Notes: generated from the letters alone by a model not told the origin. Shown: positions 24,672-33,490, counted from the first letter of the stretch. The stretch is DNA of 64,000 bases from Marinobacter qingdaonensis (GCF_034555935.1 NZ_JAYDCJ010000003.1:1674001-1738000), one strand, 5' to 3'. A program made the numbers and translations.

Positions 24672-26258
24672 TTGATCTCCACCGCCAACATCACCATGCA
24701 GTTCGGGGCCAAGCCCCTGTTCGAAAACGTATCCGCCAAATTCGGTAACGGCAACCGCTACGGCCTGATCGGCGCCAATGGCTGCGGCAAGTCCACCCTG
24801 ATGAAGATCCTGGGGGGCGACCTGGAGCCCAGCGCCGGCCAGGTCATGCTCGAGCCCAACACCCGCCTGGGTAAACTGCGTCAGGACCAGTTCGCCTACG
24901 AGGACTGCACGGTGATGGACACCGTGATCATGGGCCACGAGGAACTCTGGAACGTCAAGAAAGAGCGCGACCGGATCTACTCCCAGGCCGAAATGAGCGA
25001 AGAAGACGGCATGGCCGTGGCGGACCTGGAAGTCCAGTTTGCCGAGATGGACGGCTACACCGCGGAAGCACGCGCCGGCGAACTGCTGCTGGGCCTGGAA
25101 ATCCCCCTGGAAGACCACAACGGCCCCATGAGTGCCCTGGCTCCGGGCTGGAAGCTGCGGGTGCTGCTGGCCCAGGCACTGTTCTCCGACCCGGACGTGC
25201 TGCTGCTGGACGAGCCCACCAACCACCTGGACATCAACACCATCCGCTGGCTGGAAAACATCCTGGTGGCGCGCAACAGCACCATGATCATCATCTCCCA
25301 CGACCGCCACTTCCTGAATAGCGTGTGCACCCACATGGCGGACCTGGACTACGGTGAGCTGCGCCTGTTCCCGGGCAACTACGACGAATACATGACCGCC
25401 GCCACCCAGGCCCGCGAGCGCATGCAGGCGGACAACGCCAAGAAGAAGGCCCAGATCGCCGAACTGCAGCAGTTCGTCAGCCGCTTCTCCGCCAACGCCT
25501 CCAAGGCCAAGCAGGCCACTTCACGGGCGCGCCAGATCGACAAGATCCAGCTGGAAGAGGTGAAGCCCTCGAGCCGGGTCAGCCCGTTCATTCGTTTCGA
25601 GCAGGGCAAGAAACTGCATCGCCAGGCGGTCACCTTGAAGGATATGAGCAAGGGCTTCGACGGCGAGAGTCTGTTCGATAACTTCAACCTTCAGGTCGAA
25701 GCCGGCGAGCGCGTCGCGATCATCGGCCCCAACGGCATCGGCAAAACCACCCTGCTGCAGTGCATGGCCGGCCACTACGAACCGGACGCTGGCGAGGTCA
25801 AATGGACCGACAGCGCTGAAGTAGGCTACTTCAAACAGGACCACACCGCCGACTTCGCCGAGGACGAGACCCTCACCGACTGGATGGCCCAGTGGACCAC
25901 CGGGGGCGACCAACTGGTACGCGGCACTTTGGGCCGGATGCTGTTCTCCGGCGACGACATCGGCAAGTCGGTGAAAGTCATCTCCGGGGGCGAGCAGGGC
26001 CGCATGCTGTTTGGCAAACTGATCCTGCAGAAGCCCAACGTCATGCTGATGGACGAGCCCACCAACCACCTGGACATGGAGTCCATCGAGGCGCTGAACC
26101 TGGCGCTGGAGAACTACCCGGGCACGCTGATTTTCGTCAGCCACGATCGGGAGTTTGTTTCTTCCCTGGCAACGCGCATTATCGAGCTTAGTTCCGATGG
26201 AGTGACTGACTTTAGCGGTTCCTACGATGACTACTTGCGGAGCCAGGGTTACGTTTAA
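24672..26258 (+). CDS. ybiT: ABC-F family ATPase YbiT
   Basis: 528-residue soluble ABC-F translation factor with two ATPase domains and no membrane part. Walker A motifs GANGCGKST (about 39-47) and GPNGIGKTT (about 353-361), Walker [12 protein letters not shown] and [10 protein letters not shown], and the PtIM linker with [20 protein letters not shown]. Residue by residue it closely follows E. coli YbiT (530 aa). The start is TTG: translation from it gives the [17 protein letters not shown] start expected for the family and no ATG fits better. ABC-F proteins act at the ribosomal E site. Confidence 0.93.
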   Translation: MISTANITMQFGAKPLFENVSAKFGNGNRYGLIGANGCGKSTLMKILGGDLEPSAGQVMLEPNTRLGKLRQDQFAYEDCTVMDTVIMGHEELWNVKKERDRIYSQAEMSEEDGMAVADLEVQFAEMDGYTAEARAGELLLGLEIPLEDHNGPMSALAPGWKLRVLLAQALFSDPDVLLLDEPTNHLDINTIRWLENILVARNSTMIIISHDRHFLNSVCTHMADLDYGELRLFPGNYDEYMTAATQARERMQADNAKKKAQIAELQQFVSRFSANASKAKQATSRARQIDKIQLEEVKPSSRVSPFIRFEQGKKLHRQAVTLKDMSKGFDGESLFDNFNLQVEAGERVAIIGPNGIGKTTLLQCMAGHYEPDAGEVKWTDSAEVGYFKQDHTADFAEDETLTDWMAQWTTGGDQLVRGTLGRMLFSGDDIGKSVKVISGGEQGRMLFGKLILQKPNVMLMDEPTNHLDMESIEALNLALENYPGTLIFVSHDREFVSSLATRIIELSSDGVTDFSGSYDDYLRSQGYV

Positions 26259-26279
26259 CCCTGTGACTTGGGTGCGGGC

Positions 26280-26387
26280 GGGCAGGTGGGCATGGCTTGC
26301 CAAAACCCGCTCAAGCACGTCCATGTGGCGCTTGAGCTCCGCCATCCATGGCTCCGCACAGTTTTGGCAAGCCATGCCCACCCGCCC
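26280..26387 (-). repeat. Twin-hairpin palindromic repeat, copy 1 (ANGGA sense on minus strand)
   Basis: 108 bp with a 27-bp terminal inverted repeat (one mismatch) made of GGGCATGGCTTGCCAAAAC-type arms. Between the arms, read on the minus strand, are two hairpins whose loops are ATGGAT (closed by GCC/GGC) and ATGGAC (closed by CAC/GTG), joined by CTCAAGC. It begins 22 bases after ybiT and ends 35 bases before the DUF1415 gene. Its core is almost identical to copy 2 in opposite orientation, but the outer arms differ. Confidence 0.9.
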
Positions 26388-26421
26388 ACTCTGAGCTCGG
26401 CGGGGGCATCACGACTAAGAG

Positions 26422-26994
26422 ATGACAATGATGGTTGAAGCTGAGGTTGCAAATGCGACTCGCAAGTGGGTTGAAGGCGTTGTCGTCGGCTACAACCTGT
26501 GTCCGTTCGCCAAGCGTGAGTTGCTGCATGACCGGGTGCGTTTCGTGGTAAGCGAGGCTACCGACGAGGATTCACTGTTGCAGTCACTGCACGCGGAGCT
26601 TCAGCGCCTCAACGATGAGCCGGAGATCGAAACCACGGTATTGATCCACCCGGGTGTATTGCAGGACTTCGCGGCCTACAATGAGTTCCTGGATGCGGCC
26701 GATGGTTTGCTCGCCTACCTGGAGCTGGATGGGATCTACCAGGTTGCCAGTTTCCATCCGGACTATCAGTTCGAGGGCACAGAGCCGGATGCGGCGGAGA
26801 ACTACACCAACCGTTCTCCTTACCCGATGCTGCACCTGTTGCGGGAAGCGAGTTTGGAAGCGGCTATCGACAGTCATCCGGACGTCGACGGCATACCCGG
26901 TCGCAACATCAAATTGATGGAAGAGCTGGGCGTCGAGCAGCTGCGCGACGTTCTCGCGAACTGCGTAAAGGAAACAAAGACTCCACGGGAGTGA
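26422..26994 (+). CDS. DUF1415 family protein
   Basis: 190-residue cytoplasmic protein of the DUF1415 family, recognised by WVEGVVVGYNLCPFAKREL, DGIYQVASFHPDYQFEGTEP and NYTNRSPYPMLHLLREASLE. The conserved Cys, His and Asp residues suggest an enzyme, but no activity is known to me. It lies between copies 1 and 2 of the palindromic repeat, which point away from it in their ANGGA sense. The ATG at 26422 and a second at 26428 are both possible starts. Confidence 0.85.
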   Translation: MTMMVEAEVANATRKWVEGVVVGYNLCPFAKRELLHDRVRFVVSEATDEDSLLQSLHAELQRLNDEPEIETTVLIHPGVLQDFAAYNEFLDAADGLLAYLELDGIYQVASFHPDYQFEGTEPDAAENYTNRSPYPMLHLLREASLEAAIDSHPDVDGIPGRNIKLMEELGVEQLRDVLANCVKETKTPRE

Positions 26995-27004
26995 GATGAC
27001 GAGT

Positions 27005-27106
27005 AGGTAGGGCTTCCTCTTCCAAAACTGTGCGGAGCCATGGATGGCGGAGCTCAAGCGTCACATGGATGTGCTTGAGCGGGTTTTGGAAGAGGAAGCC
27101 CTACCT
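27005..27106 (+). repeat. Twin-hairpin palindromic repeat, copy 2 (ANGGA sense on plus strand)
   Basis: 102 bp with perfect 24-bp terminal inverted repeats (AGGTAGGGCTTCCTCTTCC followed by AAAAC). The two internal hairpin loops are both ATGGAT, in CATGGATG contexts. The inner 66 bases match copy 1 with two changes, both transitions in or beside hairpin II, while the distal arms have changed at several paired positions and remain complementary. It lies 10 bases after DUF1415 and 46 bases before the methyltransferase-like gene, so it would be transcribed in ANGGA sense by readthrough. Confidence 0.92.
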
Positions 27107-27152
27107 GCGACCACTCAGATTTGCAGGCCAAGACCAAACAACGAGGCAAAAC

Positions 27153-27884
27153 TTGGGACTTCTCTTCGAACAAATAGACAGCCAACCGTCGGAAATCGGC
27201 GAGATCACCCTCCGGCGCCGGAAGATTCCGGCCATTGGTGATCGCGATATCTTCGAGGTAAAGCTCGGCGAAGAATTCCTGATGTCCAGCATGTTCGTGG
27301 ACGCCGAAGTGGCGCTGTCGGATCTGGGCCTCGAAGCCACCGAAGGCGATAACCTCAGTGTGGTGGTCGGTGGTCTGGGCCTGGGGTACACCGCCGTGGC
27401 GGCGCTCAAACACGAGCGGGTGGGCGAGCTGCTGATCGTGGAATACCTGGCGCCGGTCATCGGCTGGCACCAGCAGGAGCTGGTGCCTTTGGGCCAGGAC
27501 ATCAACGCCGACGCCCGCGCCCGCTACGTTCATGGCAGTTTCTTCGATCTGGCGGTAGCCGAACCCGGCGAGGGCGGTTTCGATCCCGAAGGCCCGGGCC
27601 GGACCTTCGACTGCATCCTGCTGGACATTGACCACTCACCACGGGCGCTGCTGCACGATTCCAACGCCAGTTTCTACACCACCGCCAACATCGGCAAGAT
27701 GGCCCAGCAGCTCAAGCCTCGGGGCGTCTTTGCCATGTGGTCGAACGAAGGCGAAGACGACCAGTTCATGGCGGTGCTCCGGAGCGTGTTTGTTGACGTA
27801 GATTGCCGTGTGGTCAAGTTTTTCAATCCATTCCAGAACAGGGAATCGTTCAACACCGTGTACATCGCCCGCAAGCCGGGCTGA
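27153..27884 (+). CDS. Spermidine-synthase-like methyltransferase-fold protein
   Basis: 243 residues with a Rossmann SAM-type fold: SVVVGGLGLGYTAVAALKHE (motif I), VEYLAPVIGWHQQEL, and FDCILLDIDHSPRALLHDSN, as in bacterial spermidine synthase-like proteins. The active-site aspartate pattern of genuine aminopropyltransferases (GGGDG) is not present, so polyamine synthesis is doubtful. The start is a TTG with GAGG seven bases upstream; the frame is open further upstream only through the palindromic repeat, which I exclude. The sirtuin gene begins 16 bases downstream and is probably co-transcribed. Confidence 0.8.
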   Translation: MGLLFEQIDSQPSEIGEITLRRRKIPAIGDRDIFEVKLGEEFLMSSMFVDAEVALSDLGLEATEGDNLSVVVGGLGLGYTAVAALKHERVGELLIVEYLAPVIGWHQQELVPLGQDINADARARYVHGSFFDLAVAEPGEGGFDPEGPGRTFDCILLDIDHSPRALLHDSNASFYTTANIGKMAQQLKPRGVFAMWSNEGEDDQFMAVLRSVFVDVDCRVVKFFNPFQNRESFNTVYIARKPG

Positions 27885-27900
27885 GTTATCCGGAGTACGT

Positions 27901-28803
27901 ATGCCCGCAAGCACCCATCGCACGCGCCCGTTCAGTAGCAGCCAGCGCCTGCCGGAGCCTGAGCAGGCGCCCATCGAGCATGAACCGGAGCAGGCCGGCG
28001 CGATGCTGGCGAACTTTATCCGCCAGAACCCCCGGTCGCTGATCCTGACCGGGGCCGGGGTCAGCACCGATTCCGGCATTCCCGATTACCGCGATGGCGA
28101 TGGCGCCTGGAAACGCAAGCAGCCGGTCCAGCATCAGGCGTTCATGGACAGCTTTGAAACCCGGCAACGCTATTGGGGCCGGAGCCTGATTGGCTGGCCG
28201 GTGATGCGCAATGCCCTGCCGAACCCGTCTCACCACCACATCGCCGATCTGGAACTGCTGAACCACAGCTCCCTGGTGGTCACCCAGAACGTGGATCGGT
28301 TGCACCAGAAAGCCGGCACACGGGCGGTGACCGACCTGCACGGGCGGGCCGACGAGGTCATCTGCATGAGCTGCAACTATCGCTGCCCGAGGGACGAGGT
28401 GCACGACCGCTGTGCCGATCTGAATCCCGGGTTTCGGCATTATCGGGCCGAGACCGCGCCCGATGGCGACGCGGACCTGGAGGTGGATTTCTCGGATTTC
28501 CGGCCGGCGGACTGCCCGAAATGTGACGGCATCCTGAAGCCCGACGTGGTGTTCTTCGGTGACTATGTGCCGAAGGACCGGGTCCACGCTGCCCTGGATG
28601 TGCTCAAGGCCAGTGACAGCCTGCTGGTGATCGGGTCGTCGCTGATGGTCTATTCCGGATTCCGGTTCTGTCGCTACGCCAAGGAGTGGGGTAAGCCCAT
28701 TGCCACCCTGAACCTTGGCCGCACCCGGGCCGAACCGCTTGCCGATCTCAAGCTGAATGCCCGCATCGGCGAGACCCTGGGGTCCGCCCTGGCCGCGCTC
28801 TAG
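27901..28803 (+). CDS. NAD-dependent protein deacetylase (sirtuin family)
   Basis: 300 residues. Sirtuin motifs in order: TGAGVSTDSGIPDYRDGDGA (NAD binding), TQNVDRLHQKAG, catalytic His in DLHGRADEV, a four-Cys zinc site (ICMSCNYRC region and CPKCDG) and VVFFGDYVPKDR. It would remove acyl groups from lysines using NAD. The GDYVP variant and long zinc module place it outside CobB proper, in the class II/SIRT4-like or bacterial SIR2-type group. It follows the methyltransferase-like gene. Confidence 0.9.
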   Translation: MPASTHRTRPFSSSQRLPEPEQAPIEHEPEQAGAMLANFIRQNPRSLILTGAGVSTDSGIPDYRDGDGAWKRKQPVQHQAFMDSFETRQRYWGRSLIGWPVMRNALPNPSHHHIADLELLNHSSLVVTQNVDRLHQKAGTRAVTDLHGRADEVICMSCNYRCPRDEVHDRCADLNPGFRHYRAETAPDGDADLEVDFSDFRPADCPKCDGILKPDVVFFGDYVPKDRVHAALDVLKASDSLLVIGSSLMVYSGFRFCRYAKEWGKPIATLNLGRTRAEPLADLKLNARIGETLGSALAAL

Positions 28804-28820
28804 CGTCACTTCCCCGAGGC

Positions 28821-28853
28821 AAAAAAAAGAGCCCACCAAACGGTGGGCTCTTT
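28821..28853. terminator. Bidirectional terminator between sirtuin and NSS genes
   Basis: AGAGCCCACC pairs with GGTGGGCTCT around AAAC. On the minus strand it is followed by eight Ts, an excellent terminator for any convergent leftward transcript, that is the NSS transporter; on the plus strand it is followed by TTTGCG. Confidence 0.92.
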
Positions 28854-28901
28854 GCGTTGGGCGAGGCCCGGTGGGTCCAAAGCCGGGCCGGCCCAGTGCG
28901 C

Positions 28902-30314
28902 TTACAGCAGGTTGTAGATGAACACCGCGGCCACGGCGACCGGGGTGAAGTAGCGGATGGTGGCGTACCACAACCGGAACATGGGCCCGGACAGCGCCAG
29001 TTCCTGCTCCACCGCTTCCCGGGACATGACCCAGCCGGCAAACACGGCCACCAGCAGGCCACCCAGGGGCAGCAGGATGTTGGCGGTGAAGAAGTCCAGC
29101 AGGTCGAAGATGGTCTTGCCCTCGAACATGCCGATCGCGCCCAGCGGGGCGAAATCCGACCACAGGTTCAGGGACAGGATCGAGGCAATGCCCAGGGCCC
29201 AGCAGACCACGCCGGCACCCAGGGTGCTGACGACACGGTTCATGCCCTTGCGCTCCTCCAGCCACTCGACGATCGGCTCCAGCAGGGAGATGCCCGAGGT
29301 CCAGGCGGCGAAAATCAGCAGCACGAAGAACAGGGTGCCGAACAGGCTGCCCATGGGCATCTGGCCGAAGGCCAGCGGCAGGGTCTGGAAGATCAGGCCG
29401 GGACCGGCGCCGGGCTCCAGGCCGTTGGCGAACACGATCGGGAAGATGGCCAGGCCGGCCAGCAGAGCGACCCCGGTATCGATTACCGATACGGTGATGG
29501 AAGTCTTGGCGATGGAGACGTTCTTCGGCAGGTAGGAGCCGTACGCCATCATGACCGCCATGCCCAGGCTCAGGGTAAAGAACGCGTGCCCGAGGGCGAC
29601 CAGGATGCCGGAGGTGGTGATCTTCGAGAAGTCCGGCTGGAACAGGAAGCTGACGGCGCGGCCGAATTCGCCGCTGGTCATGGCGTAGCCGACGGCAATC
29701 AGCAGCAGCACGAACAGGCCGGGCATGAGAATGCTCACCGCCCGCTCCAGGCCGGCGCGCACGCCCTTGGCGACCACCAGCATGACCAGGGCCATGAACA
29801 CGGTGTGCCACATCAGCAGGGTCAGGGGATCACTCAACAGGTCGGAGAAGATGGCGCCGATGGCCTCGGCGGACTGACCCACGAGGCCGCCGCTGGCCGC
29901 GGTACCCACGTAGGACACGGCCCAGCCACCGATCACGGAATAGAACGAGAGAATCAGGAAACCGGCCAGGACACCGACGGCGCCCACCAGTCGCCACGCC
30001 GGCGCCAGCCGATCCCGCTGGGCGATCAGGCGCAGACTGTTGACCGGGCTCTTGCCGCCCCGGCGGCCGATGAGCACTTCCGCCATCATGATCGGCAAGC
30101 CAACCGCGGCAATGCACACCAGGTACACCAGGACGAAGGCACCACCGCCGTTCTCACCGGTGATGTAGGGGAATTTCCAAATATTGCCCAGGCCCACCGC
30201 GGAACCGGTCGCGGCGAGGATAAACGCCAGGCGCGAGGACCAGAGCCCCCGGGTGGCGTTGGAACCTTCCAGCGCCTCGGCGTGGTTGGCGCTGGTCGAA
30301 GGTGATTCAGACAT
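28902..30314 (-). CDS. Neurotransmitter:sodium symporter (NSS) family transporter
   Basis: 470-residue inner-membrane Na+-coupled symporter with about 11-12 helices. The family signature LAFILAATGSAVGLGNIWKF is at residues about 30-49 and GENGGGAFVLVYL follows; both line the Na+ and substrate sites in LeuT-type proteins. Substrates are amino acids or amines. Its position 84 bases downstream of leucine dehydrogenase suggests import of a branched-chain or similar amino acid. AGGAG precedes the ATG. Confidence 0.93.
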   Translation of the reverse strand: MSESPSTSANHAEALEGSNATRGLWSSRLAFILAATGSAVGLGNIWKFPYITGENGGGAFVLVYLVCIAAVGLPIMMAEVLIGRRGGKSPVNSLRLIAQRDRLAPAWRLVGAVGVLAGFLILSFYSVIGGWAVSYVGTAASGGLVGQSAEAIGAIFSDLLSDPLTLLMWHTVFMALVMLVVAKGVRAGLERAVSILMPGLFVLLLIAVGYAMTSGEFGRAVSFLFQPDFSKITTSGILVALGHAFFTLSLGMAVMMAYGSYLPKNVSIAKTSITVSVIDTGVALLAGLAIFPIVFANGLEPGAGPGLIFQTLPLAFGQMPMGSLFGTLFFVLLIFAAWTSGISLLEPIVEWLEERKGMNRVVSTLGAGVVCWALGIASILSLNLWSDFAPLGAIGMFEGKTIFDLLDFFTANILLPLGGLLVAVFAGWVMSREAVEQELALSGPMFRLWYATIRYFTPVAVAAVFIYNLL

Positions 30315-30355
30315 AGCTGTCTCCTGCTTGGTACTTGTTGTTGTTGGGTGAAGCA

Positions 30356-30379
30356 GGGGCCGACGCCGGGTTCGGCCCC
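30356..30379 (-). terminator. Hairpin between leucine dehydrogenase and the NSS gene
   Basis: GGGGCCGA and TCGGCCCC pair around eight bases, 19 bases past the leucine dehydrogenase stop. No U tract follows, so it may only attenuate readthrough into the transporter gene. Confidence 0.4.
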
Positions 30380-30398
30380 GTAGAGATCGCTGCCAGGT

Positions 30399-31499
30399 TT
30401 ATCCAGCCCGCGCCAGGCGCTCGGTCGCGGTGTTCACCTTGGCAACGTGTTTGCGGAACCGTTCCTCCGCCAGCTCATTGGCGATGGCGCCAGTGGGCCG
30501 GCCGCTCCGGTCAGAACGGGTGAAGATTTCCTTGAGCGTGTCGCCGATGGCGTCCACATGTTCGCGAACGGTCTCGGGGGAGGCCCCGGTGCGCTCGTAG
30601 AACACGTCGATGATGCCGCCGGCGTTGATGGCGAAATCCGGTGCGTACAGGATGCCCCGATCCTTCAGGGCCTGATCGTGTTCCGGGTGCTCCAGCAGGT
30701 TGTTGGCGGCACCGGCCACGATCCCGGCTTTCAGTTTCGGGATGCTGGTGTCGTTCAGGACCGCGCCCATGGCACAGGGCGCCACCACGTCCACCGGCAG
30801 GGTCAGGATGTCCTCGGCGGTCGCCGGAGTCGCCCCCAGTTCGTCCACCGCCCGCTGCATGTTGTCGGCGAAGATGTCGTAGACCCAGAGCTGGGCCCCG
30901 GCTTCTTTCAGGTGCCGGGCCAGGCGGAAACCGACGTTGCCGATGCCCTGGATGGCGACTTTCAGGCCGTTCAGGTCATCCCGACCCAGCTTGTGCTGCA
31001 CCGCCGCCTTGAGTCCGATGAAGGTGCCGTAGGCGGTGGCCGGCGACGGGTCGCCGTTGCTGGGGTTGCCGTCGAAACCGATGCGCTCGGCAATGCCGGC
31101 GACGTGCTGGGTGCGTCGGCCCATCACGTGCAGATCCGGCACGCTGGTGCCGGAATCCTCGGCTGCGATGTACTGGCCGCCCAGGCCTTCCAGGTGCCGG
31201 CCCATGGCTTCCAGCAGCGCTTCGGTCTTGTCCTTGCGCGGATCGCCAATGATCACCGACTTGCCGCCGCCCAGGTCCAGATTGGCCAGGGCCGACTTGT
31301 AGGTCATGCCCTTGGACAGGCGCAGGACGTCGCGCAGGGCCTCTTCATCGGTGGCGTAGGGGAACATCCGGCAGCCGCCCAGGGCGGGGCCGCGGGAGGT
31401 GTTATGGATGGCAACGATGGCTTTCAGTCCGGTTTCCGGATCGCAGAAGAAGGACAGTTGTTCGTGGTTGTCGAACTCGGGATGGCTGAATACGTTCAT
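30399..31499 (-). CDS. ldh: Leucine dehydrogenase (Glu/Leu/Phe/Val dehydrogenase family)
   Basis: 366-residue NAD-dependent enzyme that reversibly deaminates branched-chain amino acids to 2-oxo acids. The catalytic Lys is in [20 protein letters not shown], the Asp in [12 protein letters not shown], and the nucleotide fold has [15 protein letters not shown]. Length and the [15 protein letters not shown] segment match leucine rather than glutamate dehydrogenases; phenylalanine or valine preference is not excluded. AGGTGAA lies upstream of the ATG. A promoter with an operator-like palindrome lies about 390 bases upstream. Confidence 0.9.
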   Translation of the reverse strand: MNVFSHPEFDNHEQLSFFCDPETGLKAIVAIHNTSRGPALGGCRMFPYATDEEALRDVLRLSKGMTYKSALANLDLGGGKSVIIGDPRKDKTEALLEAMGRHLEGLGGQYIAAEDSGTSVPDLHVMGRRTQHVAGIAERIGFDGNPSNGDPSPATAYGTFIGLKAAVQHKLGRDDLNGLKVAIQGIGNVGFRLARHLKEAGAQLWVYDIFADNMQRAVDELGATPATAEDILTLPVDVVAPCAMGAVLNDTSIPKLKAGIVAGAANNLLEHPEHDQALKDRGILYAPDFAINAGGIIDVFYERTGASPETVREHVDAIGDTLKEIFTRSDRSGRPTGAIANELAEERFRKHVAKVNTATERLARAG

Positions 31500-32137
31500 G
31501 GCGTTTCACCTTTCTGGCTTTGGCGCCGCTACCCTTGTGAGGTCTGCGACTGCCGACTTTTGTTGTTAGACCGCGGCATGGGCGATTGGTTGATGCGACT
31601 GTGCGTGCGATTGGCGCGAGTGGGCCTCACCCGCTGGACGCGCTGGTCGTCAGCCGGTCTGGTTGCTGGAGCGGGAATGTCACGGTCGTGGGTCTGGCGT
31701 GCGCGGGGCGCAGCCGCCGGGAAAGGCGTGCAGGCTGTGGCATGTTGAAATCCTCTCCACCAGGCCGGATCTCGGCGTGCGTGGCAGTCTTGTTGTTGTC
31801 GCCCGGCTTTTGACCGGGGTGTCGATTTCAGGTGTCCGTTTCCAGTCGGAAGTGCCCTTGTGAGGCCGGACAAACCGTAAACTAGTGTCTTTTTACGTTA
31901 ACGTCAACGTGCAAAAGCTAATCAATTTCCCCCGTCGTCGCCGCAACCTCGCAAGGGCCTGTAGCTGCGGGAAAAAATTTTTCAGGGGGTGAGCGAGGTC
32001 GAAATAGACAAGGGTTATATTGCTCGCCCTGTTATTACAAATCAGTCCCAGCAGCCCGCCGGGGCGGCTTGGCAGCGGCGTTATAATCAGGAAGTAAAGC
32101 TGTGGTTGCCCGCTCCGAGTGAGCGAAGGAGGGGATC
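31500..32137. other. 638-bp non-coding region upstream of leucine dehydrogenase
   Basis: Apart from the promoter/operator near 31880-31907 I see no convincing gene. The open frames here have no ribosome site and show none of the codon bias of neighbours. If the leftward promoter is real, the leucine dehydrogenase mRNA has a leader of about 370 bases. The right part carries the upstream region of the gene at 32138, with an AT-rich patch around 31970-31985. Confidence 0.6.
31879..31907 (-). promoter_or_regulatory. Leftward sigma70-type promoter overlapped by a 16-bp palindrome (LiuR-like operator)
   Basis: On the minus strand TTGACG (-35) is followed by a 17-bp spacer and TAGTTT (-10). The palindrome TTGACGTTAACGTAAA (plus-strand 31892-31907) has arms TTNACGTT/AACGTNAA and covers the -35 and spacer, the position expected for a repressor or MerR-type regulator. 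It resembles operators of LiuR, the MerR-family regulator of branched-chain amino-acid catabolism in proteobacteria, as I recall them. The downstream gene being leucine dehydrogenase agrees. Confidence 0.55.
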
Positions 32138-32680
32138 ATGAAACGGCTTTTCTATTTGGTGAACACCATCGACAGCGTCGAGAGCATCTCCGAAGACCTG
32201 CATCGGGATGGGGTGTCCAACTGGCGATTCCACGTCATTAGCAAGGACGATGCCGGGCTGTACTCGCACCATATCCACACGGCGAGCGTGCTGGACCGGA
32301 CCGACCTGGCCCGATTCGTGGAGCGGGGGCTGATCATCGGCGGGCTGTTTGCCGCCTTCTTCATCCTGCCACTGGCGCTTTGGGGCGGACTGGAATGGCC
32401 GACCTCGGCCTTTGTCGCCATGGGCGTGTTTGCGGTGCTGGCGGGTGGCTGGCTCGGTGGTTTTGGCGGTATCGGCACCGAGAACTACCGGATTCGCCGG
32501 TTCCACAAGGATCTGGAGAATGGCAAATACCTGATCATGGTGGATGTACCCAAGGCGGAAGTGGAACGCGTTGAGGCCCTGATGGCCGGGTTACACCCGG
32601 AAGCCGCCCTGCGGGGCGAGAGCAGCAGCGTCAACAATCCCTTTGCCGCGGCGGATGGCCGGGTGCACATCATGCACTAG
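32138..32680 (+). CDS. Two-helix membrane protein of unknown function
   Basis: 180 residues: an N-terminal soluble part (MKRLFYLVNTIDSVESISED), two membrane helices (about 65-85 and 92-112, the latter Gly-rich), then a cytoplasmic C-terminal part with KYLIMVDVPKAEVERVEALM. The layout, a short ferredoxin-like half on each side of a helical hairpin, resembles stress-related YflT/GS17M-type proteins, but I cannot name a family. GAAGGAGGGG precedes the ATG. Confidence 0.75.
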   Translation: MKRLFYLVNTIDSVESISEDLHRDGVSNWRFHVISKDDAGLYSHHIHTASVLDRTDLARFVERGLIIGGLFAAFFILPLALWGGLEWPTSAFVAMGVFAVLAGGWLGGFGGIGTENYRIRRFHKDLENGKYLIMVDVPKAEVERVEALMAGLHPEAALRGESSSVNNPFAAADGRVHIMH

Positions 32681-32728
32681 GCCCGGGCTAGGCTCGGCGA
32701 CGGACTTCGGTATCTACCTATACGCGCT

Positions 32729-32755
32729 CAGGGGAAACTGCCTTAGCTTCCCCTG
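32729..32755 (+). promoter_or_regulatory. 27-bp interrupted palindrome abutting the azlC start codon
   Basis: CAGGGGAA and TTCCCCTG are exact inverted repeats around 11 bases, with a further CT/AG pair inside. The second arm ends at the base before the azlC ATG. The only Shine-Dalgarno-like sequence, AGGGGA, is in the first arm, so as RNA it would be sequestered; as DNA it could be an operator. Confidence 0.5.
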
Positions 32756-33490
32756 ATGTCCGTCGCTTCCTATCCTTACCAGATACAGCCCCACAAGGTC
32801 CGCCAGGAGTTTGTCCGGCTCTTTCCCATCTCCCTGTTCGTGGTGGCGTTTGGTGCTGCCTTCGGTTTGGCCGCGACCCAGAAAGGGCTGCTGCCGCTGG
32901 AAGCGCTGCTGATGAGCACCACGGTGTTTGCCGGTGCCTCCCAGTTTGCCGCGACAGACATGTGGGGCACCGAAGTGTCGGTGTTGCCGCTGATCGCGGT
33001 GGTGTTCGCCATCAACTCCCGTCATCTGCTGATGGGCGCCTCGCTGTACCCCATGCTGAAAGACCTGCCCCCCGGTAAACGCTATGGGCTGCTGCTGTTG
33101 CTCACCGACGCCAATTGGGCGGTTTCGGCGCAGGAGTACCAGAACGGCAAACGCAACCTGGAAGTGATCCTGGGCGGTGGCCTGGTGCTGTGGCTGGCGT
33201 GGCTGATTGGCACCTGGCTCGGGGTGTACTTTGGCGGGCTGCTGCAGAACCCCAAGAGCCTGGGGCTGGACATGGTCCTGGGCTGCTTCCTGTTGGCCAT
33301 GGCCCTGGGGGGTAAGAAGTCGCCACGGGTGCTGGTGGCCTGGGCCGTGGCCGCGGTTGCCTCGCTGGCGGCCTGGAAGTGGCTGCCGCCGCACACCCAC
33401 GTGGTGGTCGGGGCCCTGGCGGGTGGCGCCATCGGTTATTTCTGGTTGGAGCGGAAGCCGTCCGCGGTTGCCACGGAGGAGCCGTCATGA
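32756..33490 (+). CDS. azlC: AzlC family branched-chain amino acid exporter, large subunit
   Basis: 244-residue membrane protein with seven or so helices and AzlC family segments FVVAFGAAFGLAATQKGLLP, VFAGASQFAATDMW and FAINSRHLLMGASL. With AzlD it exports branched-chain amino acids (or related compounds) from the cytoplasm. No Shine-Dalgarno lies at normal distance from the ATG; instead a palindrome abuts it. The azlD gene overlaps by four bases. Confidence 0.88.
   Translation: MSVASYPYQIQPHKVRQEFVRLFPISLFVVAFGAAFGLAATQKGLLPLEALLMSTTVFAGASQFAATDMWGTEVSVLPLIAVVFAINSRHLLMGASLYPMLKDLPPGKRYGLLLLLTDANWAVSAQEYQNGKRNLEVILGGGLVLWLAWLIGTWLGVYFGGLLQNPKSLGLDMVLGCFLLAMALGGKKSPRVLVAWAVAAVASLAAWKWLPPHTHVVVGALAGGAIGYFWLERKPSAVATEEPS

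Noticed and set aside
27030..27152. N-terminal extension of the spermidine-synthase-like protein
   Set aside because: The extension is the translation of palindromic repeat copy 2 and lacks similarity to the family; the TTG at 27153 has a good ribosome site.
27153..27884. True spermidine synthase (speE)
   Set aside because: The fold fits, but the aminopropyltransferase active-site Asp pattern is missing, so the symbol was not assigned.
31529..31873. 114-codon minus-strand frame in the leucine dehydrogenase leader
   Set aside because: Starts at TTG without a ribosome site and is Arg/Pro/Thr-rich low-complexity sequence; no sign of a gene.
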